DNA of 44,480 nt from Empedobacter tilapiae (GTDB taxonomy: Bacteria; Bacteroidota; Bacteroidia; Flavobacteriales; Weeksellaceae): positions 1 to 44,480 of the forward strand of contig NZ_SRPE01000016.1 in NCBI RefSeq assembly GCF_004785645.1, given 5' to 3'. This document shows positions 18,134 to 26,185 of the stretch, one piece after another. The translations under genes and the position numbers were made by a program. The notes beneath the pieces were generated by a model. The model was not told the origin of the DNA and did not search any database. It worked only from the letters and a program-made list of their open reading frames with translations. Numbering within the stretch: the stretch's first letter is position 1; each line of letters starts with the position of its first letter.

Positions 18134-18526
18134 TTATTTTATTGGTGTGCAAATTTCAAGTAAAAATCCATCAATATCTCGAATATAACTAACTGTTTGT
18201 CCCCAAGGTTTTTGAATTGCTTCTTCAGCTATTAATGCACCAAGCTCTATCGCTCTATCAATGACTTTTTGAACATCATCTGTAATCAATGCTAATTCTA
18301 TTCCAAAGGGTTTTTCTAATTGGGAGCTTTCAATAAATCCGTTTTTTAAATTAGAATTTGCTAAATCTTTCGAAACGAATGAAATTGTAGTTTCTCCTGT
18401 AGAAAGTTCGCCATAATCATTTTCGGGTGTTATAAATTTTCTATTAAAACCAAATGCTTTTTCATAAAATTTAATTGATTTTTCTACGTCTGAAACGTAT
18501 AAGATTGTGTATCCTAACTTTACCAT
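18134..18526 (-). CDS. VOC-family (glyoxalase/bleomycin-resistance fold) protein
   Basis: A 130-residue single VOC module: MVKLGYTILYVSDVEKSIKF with the paired beta-alpha-beta-beta-beta units, FGIELALITDDVQKVIDRAI and a C-terminal metal-site region (IRDIDGFLLEICTP, with Glu in the usual third-ligand place). Members are metal-dependent isomerases, dioxygenases or binding proteins; the substrate cannot be told. It is the last gene of a same-strand group with an oxidoreductase and a Crp/Fnr regulator, which suggests detoxification. Confidence 0.82.
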   Translation of the reverse strand: MVKLGYTILYVSDVEKSIKFYEKAFGFNRKFITPENDYGELSTGETTISFVSKDLANSNLKNGFIESSQLEKPFGIELALITDDVQKVIDRAIELGALIAEEAIQKPWGQTVSYIRDIDGFLLEICTPIK

Positions 18527-18607
18527 TTTATCTTGTTTAATTTGTTGATTTATGAACTTGCTAAGTTAAAATCCTTTGCTAGTTTAGCAACTATAAAATA
18601 GTTCATT

Positions 18608-19189
18608 TTATTTTTGTTTTCTTCCTAATACAACAACTTTTTCTATCCATTTATTTCTTACTTCTGGTGTAGCTGTTTTTACGACACCAATATACGTTAC
18701 TCTTACTGGCTTTATTCCACAAAATTCCAATGTTGATTTTTTTAATTGGTTTACACTAGGTCGTCCATACACTAACCAATAATACCAACTAGGTTGGTCA
18801 AGTGTAGTAATAATATGAGCAGTTTTACCTTTTAATAATTTGTCCCACCAAACAGAGTTCTCTCGGTATTGAAAAGCAAATCCTGGTAAAAAAAGTCGGT
18901 CTATAAACCCTTTAGTAATGGCAGGAAGTCCACCCCACCAAACTGGATGTAGCCAAACCAAATGTTCTGCCCATTTAATTTTTTCCCAAGCCTCAACCAA
19001 ATCAGGTTCTAATTCTGTTCTTTTTTGATAACCAAATTGGAGATTTGGATTGAATTGTAAATCTGCAATTACAATTTCTTTTACTTCTGCTCCTGTATTT
19101 TCTGCACCTTTTTTATATGCTAATGCAATTCCGTTATTGAAGGCATCTTTATTGGGATGCCCATTGATAATTAATATTTTCTTACCCAT
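18608..19189 (-). CDS. NAD(P)H-dependent flavodoxin-fold oxidoreductase (KefF/MdaB/NQO type)
   Basis: 193 residues with the family landmarks: KKILIINGHPNKDAFNNGIA (FMN-phosphate loop), HLVWLHPVWWGGLPAITKGF (the conserved P-x-WW-x-x-P-A segment), DRLFLPGFAF, and a C-terminal GRPSVNQLKKSTLEFCGI. It is predicted to be a soluble two-electron reductase of quinones or similar electrophiles. It lies 61 bp downstream of the Crp/Fnr regulator and 81 bp upstream of the VOC gene, on the same strand; possible electrophile-stress regulon. Confidence 0.88.
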   Translation of the reverse strand: MGKKILIINGHPNKDAFNNGIALAYKKGAENTGAEVKEIVIADLQFNPNLQFGYQKRTELEPDLVEAWEKIKWAEHLVWLHPVWWGGLPAITKGFIDRLFLPGFAFQYRENSVWWDKLLKGKTAHIITTLDQPSWYYWLVYGRPSVNQLKKSTLEFCGIKPVRVTYIGVVKTATPEVRNKWIEKVVVLGRKQK

Positions 19190-19250
19190 TTCTTTTTCTA
19201 TTTAAAGTACAAATATCTTCATTGGATATTTACTTATATAGGACATTTGT

Positions 19251-19817
19251 CTAAAAAGAAATTTCTCGTCTAATACGACTTAAATGCCTTTGTGAAACTC
19301 CTAAATAAGAAGCTAAATATTGAAGTGGAATCTTCTCTATATATTCAGGTTGATTTTTTAGTAAGTCAGAATATCGTTGCGAAGCATTGTTTTTTTGTAG
19401 TTGAAATATTCTTTTTTCAAGTTCAATGTACTGTTTCTCTGCCATTAATCTTAAAAATCTCACCCAATTGGGACTTTGATTTGCTAAAACATCAATTATA
19501 CTTTTAGGAATTGTTATCAATTCCACATTAGTAATAGCTTGAATGTTTTCTTCGGTAGATAGCTCTGTGATAAATGAAGAATATGCTGTCATGAAATTAT
19601 TCGGAAAAGTAATACAATACGTTATTTCTTCTCCTTTATCAGAAACATAATAGGAACGCAAAGTTCCACTCAAAACAAAAGCAACATCTTTACAAGTCTC
19701 TCCTTCCCTAATAAAGTAATCTGCTTTTTTTAAGTTACTCTTTTTTCCTACACTTTTAATTTCTTCAATTTCTTTATCTGTTAAAATATTGATTTTTTTG
19801 AGATAGTTTTCTAACAT
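19251..19817 (-). CDS. Crp/Fnr-family transcriptional regulator
   Basis: 188 residues: an N-terminal cyclic-nucleotide-binding-like beta-barrel (IREGETCKDVAFVLSGTLRS, residues ~37-56), a dimerisation helix (~120-145) and a short C-terminal HTH (LQYLASYLGVSQRHLSRIRR). The cNMP site lacks the canonical Arg-Ser/Thr of Crp, as is common in Bacteroidota members that often control a neighbouring reductase. No Fe-S cysteines of the Fnr type are visible. It is transcribed toward the oxidoreductase/VOC genes. The TTCGAC array about 150 bp upstream is a candidate binding region. Confidence 0.88.
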   Translation of the reverse strand: MLENYLKKINILTDKEIEEIKSVGKKSNLKKADYFIREGETCKDVAFVLSGTLRSYYVSDKGEEITYCITFPNNFMTAYSSFITELSTEENIQAITNVELITIPKSIIDVLANQSPNWVRFLRLMAEKQYIELEKRIFQLQKNNASQRYSDLLKNQPEYIEKIPLQYLASYLGVSQRHLSRIRREISF

Positions 19818-20232
19818 TGACTCTAAGATATTGTCAATTAATAATTATTATAAAAATGAATTCGAGATTGTATCAAACTCATTTTGTTCTTTTACAAAAT
19901 TATATCAAATTATATTGTCTCACGCAAAAAATAACAAACCAACTTAAATTCATTTTTTCACTTACTTTCTTCGACAATCCTTCGACCGTTGTTCGACTGT
20001 TGTTCGACAAAACATACTTTTTCTCGAACCATTGTCGAAGGACACTCGAACAAACCCCGAAGAAATAGACTATTTTGTCTTTCAAAAAAATAGACGACAA
20101 AATAAGAGATATACCTTATTGTAAATTAGTAAAAAAATGTGTTTTTCTTCTTCATTAATTCATTTCAAGGATATTATAAATAACATATGTTGCACAATAT
20201 CAATTTGTAAATATCTTATCCTAGATAAACAT
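19818..20232. other. intergenic region upstream of the Crp/Fnr gene
   Basis: About 415 bp with no convincing gene. It holds the 11-bp periodic TTCGAC cluster (19970-20008) and two further TCGAAC plus one GTCGAA motif (20024-20050). Open frames across it look like chance. Its right end is the border with the displaced MFS gene fragment. Confidence 0.6.
19970..20040. repeat. 11-bp phased TTCGAC repeat array
   Basis: TTCGAC occurs at 19970, 19981, 19992 and 20003: four copies at exactly 11-bp spacing, roughly one helical turn. TCGAAC follows at 20024 and ATTGTCGAAGG at 20031-20041. The latter is inverted relative to CTTCGACAAT at 19969-19978. The arrangement looks like an operator array for a protein that binds one DNA face, or a decayed tandem repeat. 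The target is unknown. Confidence 0.6.
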
Positions 20233-20470
20233 TTAGGTTTTATATTTTTTAAAACTAAAATAAATAAACACAGCACTTATAAACATCAATATTGATGCTA
20301 CTAAAAATGGAGCACTTGAAAATTCAAAAGGTGCATGTTCATGGGTGAAATAATAGAATAAATTAGTCATAACAGGAGGTCCAATAATAGAAGTTACGCT
20401 TACTAAACTTGTTAATGCACCTTGTAATTTTCCTTGCTGATCCGAAGGTATACTTTTACTAATTAAAGAC
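20233..20470 (-). pseudogene. displaced 3' fragment of the tetA-like MFS gene
   Basis: 238 bp match positions 35677-35914, the last ~79 codons of the complete MFS gene, with about five substitutions seen by eye and a shared stop codon. The similarity ends abruptly at 20470/35914. The offset is 15,444 bp. It forms a direct repeat flanking Rhs locus 2. Confidence 0.93.
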
Positions 20471-20644
20471 GACTACCAAGTCAATAAAAAAGGTTATATA
20501 GAAAAGCCCTGGTATGATTCTATTATCAAAAAACAGATTAAAAAACACAACGATAATATGATTATTATGTTAGTTATTAAACTCATCTCCTCTATAATAC
20601 TATTTTCTTATCTTTATAGAAGAGGCGATTTACTTCTTATTTTG
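20471..20644 (+). pseudogene. 3' fragment of an unidentified plus-strand gene
   Basis: Directly at the end of the MFS fragment a plus-strand frame reads DYQVNKKGYIEKPWYDSIIK, then one membrane segment (IIMLVIKLISSIILFSYLY) and a stop at 20642. It has no start codon of its own at the junction; the nearest ATG is internal. It looks like a gene tail truncated by the same rearrangement. Family unknown. Confidence 0.4.
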
Positions 20645-21036
20645 ACCGTTTTGAATACTTCTATCCAACGGTAAAATGCTTCTTTCAGATCTGTTTAAAA
20701 TACAAAACCATTTATTCAAAACGACACTTGTTTAAAATCAGTATTTTAACCTAAAAAATATTGGTAGATAATTTCGATTATATTAAGTATCCTAGAAATC
20801 TATAAAATTGATCATCTACAAAACTGCATTATTATTAAATGTATAAAAAAATTCTACTCAGTTTTAATCCAAGTAGAATTTTATACTTACACTCTTTATG
20901 CTACAGAGTTTCTGGTTTAACCAAACTAATTTGATTTAGATATTACCAACATCACTTCTTCAACTCTATCAGAAGAAAATATCAAATTATAGCACTCTCA
21001 AGTACCCTTTTATCTCTAAAAATTATTTGTTTATCG
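20645..21036. other. intergenic stretch
   Basis: About 390 AT-rich bases. The only structure I see is the hairpin at 20847-20881. No convincing gene. Confidence 0.55.
20847..20881 (-). terminator. terminator of the Rhs locus 2 cassette array
   Basis: AAAATTCTACT ... AGTAGAATTTT forms an 11-bp stem with a 13-base loop. On the minus strand it is followed by a run of T, so it would stop transcripts coming from the immunity genes at 21091-23004. Confidence 0.7.
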
Positions 21037-21088
21037 GTTTGATTATTTTAATTAGTAAATTGTATAATATCCACCATTCTTTTCTCAT
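21037..21088 (-). pseudogene. N-terminal remnant of a WW-type membrane immunity gene
   Basis: Just after the stop of the 21091-21459 gene, a minus-strand ATG at 21086-21088 starts MRKEWWIL, identical to the start of the gene at 26261-26632, and then loses similarity. So this locus once had a second tandem copy, as at 26261-27000. Confidence 0.7.
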
Positions 21089-21090
21089 AT

Positions 21091-21459
21091 TCACCATCCT
21101 TCTCTTATATAAATGTCATTGTAATCTAATACTTCTAACAACTTTCCATCTCTATAATGTTCCAATTTTAAACTACCAGAATCTTTAGATAATGAATCAC
21201 CAACTGATAGTTTTTCCTCACAATTAATAAAAGGACAACCAATTGATTTATTATTACCAGAAATAATCAATCCATTATGTTGTTTTTTGATTCTATATAT
21301 AGAGTCAATTTTTTCATGAAATTCATCTGAAATAATCATATCCAAAAATATCTCCTTATTTGTTCGTTTATCTGAAAAGGTTATATAACCTATATAGCTA
21401 AACAAACCTAATAAAGGCAATAATAATACAGCTAATAATATCCACCATTCCTTTTTCAT
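21091..21459 (-). CDS. WW-type membrane protein, probable immunity protein (copy A)
   Basis: 122 residues: MKKEWWILLAVLLLPLLGLF (membrane anchor), SYIGYITFSDKRTNKE, a variable middle (residues ~40-85 with two cysteines) and a conserved end (DSLSKDSGSLKLEHYRDGKL ... DIYIREGW). N- and C-termini are identical or nearly so to the gene at 26635-27000 while the middle differs, so it is a mosaic. It lies at the end of the four lipoprotein immunity genes. The cognate toxin is not present; presumed immunity or membrane-located orphan. Confidence 0.6.
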   Translation of the reverse strand: MKKEWWILLAVLLLPLLGLFSYIGYITFSDKRTNKEIFLDMIISDEFHEKIDSIYRIKKQHNGLIISGNNKSIGCPFINCEEKLSVGDSLSKDSGSLKLEHYRDGKLLEVLDYNDIYIREGW

Positions 21460-21471
21460 ATGACTTAATTT

Positions 21472-21846
21472 TTACCGTTTAATAAAAGTTAAATAATCTG
21501 AAATTGGATCATTAATTTTCTTACAAAAATTCTCTACATTGCAAATGATAATAGAATCTTTCTTGTACACATACAGTTTTAACTCTCCTTCTTTTTTTAT
21601 TACTGTATCTCCTTTGTTTGTATATTTTATTACTCCATGAAATTGTCTTGTATAATCTTTATAATTTGACGATTGATTAGTGATAGAATTAACTCCTTCT
21701 ATCTCGAGTATTGAGGTTTGTTTTTTTATATTGGAAACAATGATGTTACAATAATCTTTTCGTATTTTTTTTTCTCCTTCCTTACAAATCTTATCCATAT
21801 CTGTACAAGAAAATATGAGTAATAATAACAAAAAAGTATATTTCAT
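21472..21846 (-). CDS. lipoprotein immunity-like gene, tandem copy 4
   Basis: 124 residues: lipoprotein signal MKYTFLLLLLIFSC (acylated Cys14), then TDMDKIC and a small domain with YVYKKDSIIICNV and a C-terminal FCKKINDP...DYLTFIKR. It is the fourth and most distal of four genes repeated with a 386-bp period (23004, 22618, 22232, 21846 as starts), each 11 bases apart. This copy differs from the others around residues 22-35, 66-72 and 90-100. Family unrecognised. Confidence 0.72.
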   Translation of the reverse strand: MKYTFLLLLLIFSCTDMDKICKEGEKKIRKDYCNIIVSNIKKQTSILEIEGVNSITNQSSNYKDYTRQFHGVIKYTNKGDTVIKKEGELKLYVYKKDSIIICNVENFCKKINDPISDYLTFIKR

Positions 21847-21857
21847 ATTGGTTTATT

Positions 21858-22232
21858 TTATCGTTTTATGAAAATTAGATAATCTGAAGTTGGATCATTA
21901 ATTTTCTTACAAAAATCTTCTACATTACAAATAATAATAGAATCTTTCTTGTACACATACAGTTTTAATTCTCCTTTCTTTTTTACCACTGTATCTCCTT
22001 TCTCAGTGTATTTTATTACTCCATGAAATCCTCGTGTATCATCTTTATAATTTGAAGGTTGATTAGTGATAGAATTAACTCCTTCTATCTCGAGTATTGA
22101 GGTTTGTTTTTTTATATTGGAAACAATGATGTTACAATGATGTTTTAATCGTATTTCATTATTTTCTCTACAAATTTTATCCATATCTGTACAAGAAAAT
22201 ATGAGTAATAATAACAAAAAAGTATATTTCAT
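21858..22232 (-). CDS. lipoprotein immunity-like gene, tandem copy 3
   Basis: 124 residues, same signal peptide and lipobox as its neighbours. The variable segment after the cysteine reads CRENNEIRLKHHCNIIV, closer to copy 1 than to copies 2 and 4. A lipid-anchored small protein, likely facing the periplasm. The ending DYLIFIKR differs by one residue. Confidence 0.72.
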   Translation of the reverse strand: MKYTFLLLLLIFSCTDMDKICRENNEIRLKHHCNIIVSNIKKQTSILEIEGVNSITNQPSNYKDDTRGFHGVIKYTEKGDTVVKKKGELKLYVYKKDSIIICNVEDFCKKINDPTSDYLIFIKR

Positions 22233-22243
22233 ATTGGTTTATT

Positions 22244-22618
22244 TTATCGTTTTATAAAAGTTAGATAATCTGAAGTTGGATCATTAATTTTCTTACAAAA
22301 ATCCTCTACATTACAAATAATAATAGAATCTTTCTTGTACACATACAGTTTTAATTCTCCTTTCTTTTTTACCACTGTATCTCCTTTCTCAGTGTATTTT
22401 ATTACTCCATGAAATCCTCTCGAATAATCTATATAGTTTGAAGGTTTATGAGAAACAGGATTTACACCTTCTATCTCAAGTATTAGTGTTTGCTTTTTTA
22501 TATTGGAAACAATGATGTTACAATAATCTTTTTGTAAATCTTTTTCTCCTTCCTTACAAATTTTATCCATATCTGTACAAGAAAATATGAGTAATAATAA
22601 CAAAAAAGTATATTTCAT
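22244..22618 (-). CDS. lipoprotein immunity-like gene, tandem copy 2
   Basis: 124 residues, same signal peptide. The variable segments are CKEGEKDLQKDYCNIIV and GVNPVSHKPSNYIDYSRGFH, the latter unique to this copy. So differences cluster in two surface-like patches while the rest is nearly identical, as expected for immunity proteins under diversifying selection. Confidence 0.72.
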   Translation of the reverse strand: MKYTFLLLLLIFSCTDMDKICKEGEKDLQKDYCNIIVSNIKKQTLILEIEGVNPVSHKPSNYIDYSRGFHGVIKYTEKGDTVVKKKGELKLYVYKKDSIIICNVEDFCKKINDPTSDYLTFIKR

Positions 22619-22629
22619 ATTGGTTTATT

Positions 22630-23004
22630 TTATCGTTTTATAAAAGTTAGATAATCTGAAGTTGGATCATTAATTTTCTTACAAAAATCTTCTACATTAC
22701 AAATAATAATAGAATCTTTCTTGTACACATACAGTTTTAACTCTCCTTCCTTTTTTACCACTGTATCTCCTTTCTCTGTATATTCTATTACTCCTTGAAA
22801 TCCTCGTGTATCATCTTTATAATTTGAAGGTTGATTAGTAATAGAATTAACACCTTCTATCTCGAGTATTAGTGTTTGCTTTTTTATATTGGAAACAATG
22901 ATGTTACAATGATGTTTTAATCTCATTTCTTGACTCTCTTTGCAAATCTTATCCATATCTGTACAAGAAAATATGAGTAATAATAACAAAAAAGTATATT
23001 TCAT
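22630..23004 (-). CDS. lipoprotein immunity-like gene, tandem copy 1
   Basis: 124 residues, lipoprotein signal MKYTFLLLLLIFSC. It starts 12 bases after the stop of the orphan tip at 23017-23943 and so is the presumptive cognate immunity gene, with copies 2-4 as paralogs for related toxins. The variable segment reads CKESQEMRLKHHCNIIV. Function inferred from place. Confidence 0.74.
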   Translation of the reverse strand: MKYTFLLLLLIFSCTDMDKICKESQEMRLKHHCNIIVSNIKKQTLILEIEGVNSITNQPSNYKDDTRGFQGVIEYTEKGDTVVKKEGELKLYVYKKDSIIICNVEDFCKKINDPTSDYLTFIKR

Positions 23005-23016
23005 ATTGGTTTATTT

Positions 23017-23943
23017 TTAAAATTTAACTCTACCATGTACAGTTGTATTTGCTGTAGATCTTTCTACAGAAAATCCTTTAGTTCCATATCCTATAGAATA
23101 TGTTTTTTCTCCAGTATCTGAATACCCTCTTTCATTAGACGATTGTGAATAGCCTAAATAATAATTCCCTATGTTAGCATCTGTAGATAAGGATGTTCCT
23201 TGCATAGCATCTATAACATTTTTAGGAGTTTCATACCTATCAACAAACCCCATACTCGCACTTCTTCCAACTCCAAATGGACTACTTGATATTCCAACTC
23301 CAAAAGATCTATTTGTTGCAAAAGCAAATTCTCCATTTCCCATTATTAATGAGCCTGAAAATCCAAAATTAGCCGAAAAAATATTACCAGAGACTCCTAC
23401 ATTGAATACAACAGCATCAGGATTATATGGTAAATATTTGGGGTTGAAATTTCCTCTTGCTCTTTTAGCAAAATCTACTAAACTATTTCCTCCTCCTGTT
23501 CCATTAAAAAATTTTCGAGAAGAATGATGAGTCCTTACATTAACATTATATGCTCTAGAGGTCTCACCTGTCAAATAATCTACTGTCTCTTCTGGGACAT
23601 CTAAATCAGATTGTTCATCAAAAGATGAAGGATTATTCTCTCCAGCAGTTACTGTTACCTTTCTATTCGTCGAAGTAGTTCCTCCATCAGAATAACTTTG
23701 ATAACTAATCGCCCCAGGATGAGTAGCTAAATCGAACGTAATCCCTCCTACTCCAGAACTTACTTGTGTACTCTCATTACTCCCTTCATTAGTTGCTCCA
23801 CTAGGATCTGCAAAATACACAGGATTATTATCAAAAGCGTTATAAGGTGATTTATTATAATGAATAACAGGATCCTGTACCATCCAACGGGCAAGAGCAG
23901 GATCATACATACGTAAATTCATATCGTACCAATTCATTCCCAA
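23017..23943 (-). pseudogene. orphan Rhs tip (locus 2, unit B), Gly-rich beta toxin
   Basis: The frame covers the end of the Rhs core (NWYDMNLRMYDPALARWMVQ ... NNPVYFADPSGA) and a ~255-residue tip. The tip is Gly/Ser/Phe-rich with alternating pattern (VVFNVGVSGNIFSANFGFSG, YSIGYGTKGFSV), suggesting a beta-sheet or barrel-like fold. It is similar in flavour to the tip of the Rhs gene at 27015 but not the same. No catalytic motif seen, family not recognised. The 5' end is inside the core and out of frame with the upstream remnant, so it is a silent cassette. Confidence 0.65.
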
Positions 23944-24092
23944 ATCTCTCTGGAATTCAGCACTTCGTGCGGTATGTTCGTTAAAAGTTTATTTAAACTT
24001 TTTTCTCCATAATCATTATAATGGTAAGCGTAACTTTCGTTACCAGAATAATCCTTACGAACTACACCAATATCAATGAACCTCAAAGCAGG
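23944..24092 (-). pseudogene. Rhs core remnant of locus 2 unit B
   Basis: About 150 bp corresponding to the Rhs core just before the tip (IDIG..R.DYSGNESYAYHYN), interrupted by a ~55-bp palindromic insertion identical in position to that in unit A. It begins directly after the stop codon of the 78-residue gene fragment, the same junction as in unit A. Confidence 0.75.
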
Positions 24093-24175
24093 TTATAATA
24101 ATCCTAATAAATCCAATAGATATGCGCCTCCTAAAAATAATATACAAAACATGACAAGACCTATAAATGCATTGA
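24093..24175 (-). pseudogene. 3' fragment of the 78-residue membrane protein gene
   Basis: About 83 bp are nearly identical to 25909-25992 (encoding NAFIGLVMFCILFLGGAYLL and the end). It lies between the immunity gene at 24225 and the unit B core remnant, so the junction 78-residue gene/Rhs core occurs twice. Confidence 0.8.
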
Positions 24176-24224
24176 AGAACTCCTTGTCAATTAAATAAGA
24201 TTAATTTTTAGTGTTTTTTCAAAT

Positions 24225-24887
24225 TTAATTATCCAATAGATGTCCTATTTCCCAATCTGAAAATGGATTGTACATAAAAAGTAGTTTACCATCACTTTTC
24301 TCTACTTCAAAATTTGGATTTTCAAATAAATCAAATATTTTTTCAATAGACATATTTAAAGGTTTATCAACAATCTTGAGCTCACATGGTTTATTTATAT
24401 TTTGAATTAAAATATTATTTTCATTAACACTTGTTATTTCTTTTATCTTGAATTCATTATTTAATAAAATAGGATTCGAGAATGTTTCTAATTTGCCTCC
24501 TCCTTTTATATTAATTAAAGTTTTTTGTTTATCCAAAATTATTTTATCTTCTTTCCTTTTAAAAGAAAATTCATCATAAGAAATTAATCCTATTTTTTGA
24601 TTGGTTCTATGTGATAAGAGAACTATCCTTAAAAGTTCTTTGTACCCAAATTTTTTATCAAATTTTTTAAATTGATTTTTGGAACCCATTATAATAATAG
24701 AATATTCTTTATTTTTTCTAATCTCATAAAAATCAAAATCAGAATTAAAAAACACATCTTTAATTTTAAATTCAATATGGTTTGGTATTGAATCATTGTA
24801 AATTTTTAAATAATTCTGTCCATCAACATGGTATGACAAAATAATGAATAAGAATACAACCTTTTTATTTAACCACTTTAACGCCAT
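24225..24887 (-). CDS. secreted protein, probable immunity protein of the caspase-like tip
   Basis: The start is chosen at ATG 24887, giving MALKWLNKKVVFLFIILSYH and a signal peptide ending near VDGQ; the longest frame starts at 24932. About 220 residues. It overlaps the toxin tip (24865-25758) by 23 bp, which suggests coupling. The mature part is Lys/Asn/Ile-rich with a motif FDLFENPNFEVEKSDGKLLF near the end. No family recognised. Export fits a toxin acting in the envelope. Confidence 0.65.
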   Translation of the reverse strand: MALKWLNKKVVFLFIILSYHVDGQNYLKIYNDSIPNHIEFKIKDVFFNSDFDFYEIRKNKEYSIIIMGSKNQFKKFDKKFGYKELLRIVLLSHRTNQKIGLISYDEFSFKRKEDKIILDKQKTLINIKGGGKLETFSNPILLNNEFKIKEITSVNENNILIQNINKPCELKIVDKPLNMSIEKIFDLFENPNFEVEKSDGKLLFMYNPFSDWEIGHLLDN

Positions 24888-25758
24888 TCTCATTGATTTG
24901 TAAATTTTTAATATTTGTTGATTGACCCTCATTTGATTTGATCCAACCTTTGGATTGATATTTTGGAATTGTTAGATCTCTACCTATATTACCATTTGTT
25001 TCTACTTTATTAGAAATAGTACCATATTTTAAGGTAGTTCGATCTCCATTCATAAATACATCTATATTATTTCCTATATTTCTTGATAAGAAATCAGCAA
25101 TGGTACTACCTCCCCATGCTGCATTACATGATTGAAATACATAATTTTTTCCATTTTCTATATTACTACCTAAACTTATTAGGTTTTCTATATTATTGTT
25201 TACAACAATATTACGAATTGTACCATTTTCATAAGCATAAATATCTGAATCAATTACCCAATTATTTAATATACTTTCTTTATCCGAGCTCAAATACACT
25301 CTATATTCACCTGTACTAGGTATTGTTCCTCCATGTGTAATAAGTAACAAATTATTAATTTTCAATCCTTTTATAGATTCCAAAGCTTCATCTGTATTAT
25401 CAACATTATATACATTATAACCTGATTTGCCCCATGACTTTTTATCAAACTCTCCTCCTTCTGTATCTGTATAAGTAAAATTAAGTATTACATTGGTTGT
25501 ACTTTTTCCTTGTATTGTAGTCTCTATAGCACTTGTCCGAGCAATACTACTATATGGCACTCCAAAAGCCAATTTAGGGTCAGGAGTATCCCCACCTCCT
25601 TCTGTATCAGCTCCACTTGGATCTGCAAAATACACAGGATTATTATCAAAAGCGTTATAAGGAGATTTGTTATAATGAATAACAGGATCTTGTACCATCC
25701 AACGAGCAAGAGCAGGATCATACATACGTAAATTCATATCGTACCAGTTTATTCCCAA
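24865..25758 (-). pseudogene. orphan Rhs tip (locus 2, unit A), caspase-like cysteine peptidase
   Basis: 297 codons beginning inside the Rhs core (first codon TTG). The core end is NNPVYFADPSGA; the tip has NNLLLITHGGTIPSTGEYRV (His142) and NYVFQSCNAAWGGSTIADFL (Cys211). A His in a strand-end HG and a Cys in (S)C about 70 residues later, before a helix, is the arrangement of clan CD (caspase/CHAT-like) peptidases. The immunity gene overlaps the 3' end. No intact upstream core or signal peptide; silent cassette. The fold call is by motif only. Confidence 0.6.
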
Positions 25759-25908
25759 ATCACTCTGGAATTCAGTTCTTCATACGGTATGCTCGTTAAA
25801 AGTTTATTTAAACTTTTTTTCTCCATAATCATTATAATGGTAAGCGTAACTTTCGCTACCCGAATAACTCATACGTTCTGTACCAATGTCAATAAACCTC
25901 AAAGCAGG
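25759..25908 (-). pseudogene. Rhs core remnant of locus 2 unit A
   Basis: The minus strand reads IDIGTERMSYSGSESYAYHYN, then an insertion, then the FQSDLG-type codons in a shifted frame leading into the tip. Equivalent to 27951-28050 of the Rhs gene. It begins immediately after the stop of the 78-residue gene. Confidence 0.78.
25780..25835. repeat. palindromic insertion C in Rhs core
   Basis: About 55 bp are inserted where the intact gene encodes YHYN-GNE-FQSDLG. It contains AAAAGTTTA-AA-TAAACTTTT and a second small palindrome CATAC-C-GTATG, with GGAG and AACGAGC flanks that recall insertion B. A related copy sits at about 23953-24010 in unit B. Confidence 0.65.
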
Positions 25909-26145
25909 TTATAATAATCCTAATAAATCCAATAGATATGCGCCTCCTAAAAATAATATACAAAACATGACAAGTCCTATAAATGCATTGTAAATGTCTT
26001 GTACAATACGGGTATCTTCATTTGTTTCAGTTAAATCTTCTTTTGTTAAACGTTTATTAAAAAATTTTAAGAAATAATATCTGGTATTTACCCCTAAAAA
26101 TCGTATCATAAATCTTACTAAAATTATTTCAAATAGTACTTCCAT
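25909..26145 (-). CDS. 78-residue membrane protein of the cassette junction
   Basis: 78 residues: an amphipathic N-terminus (EVLFEIILVRFMIRFLGVNT), a charged middle (FFNKRLTKEDLTETNEDTRI) and a C-terminal membrane segment (AFIGLVMFCILFLGGAYLLD). It lies between the WW-type immunity genes and the orphan unit A; its stop codon is the junction with the Rhs core remnant. Function unknown: a small envelope protein, possibly another immunity or accessory gene. Confidence 0.6.
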   Translation of the reverse strand: MEVLFEIILVRFMIRFLGVNTRYYFLKFFNKRLTKEDLTETNEDTRIVQDIYNAFIGLVMFCILFLGGAYLLDLLGLL

Positions 26146-26185
26146 TTTTATTTATTTTTATTTAAGCCATTACCGAGTTTAATTA

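Noticed and set aside
19817..20100. Open frames on both strands through the TTCGAC region
   Set aside because: Both pass through the repeats and have no conserved domain or credible start; treated as chance.
21472..23004. Possible CRISPR or assembly artefact because of the 386-bp periodicity
   Set aside because: The repeats are complete coding genes that differ at many positions in clustered fashion, so they are neither CRISPR nor a collapsed repeat.
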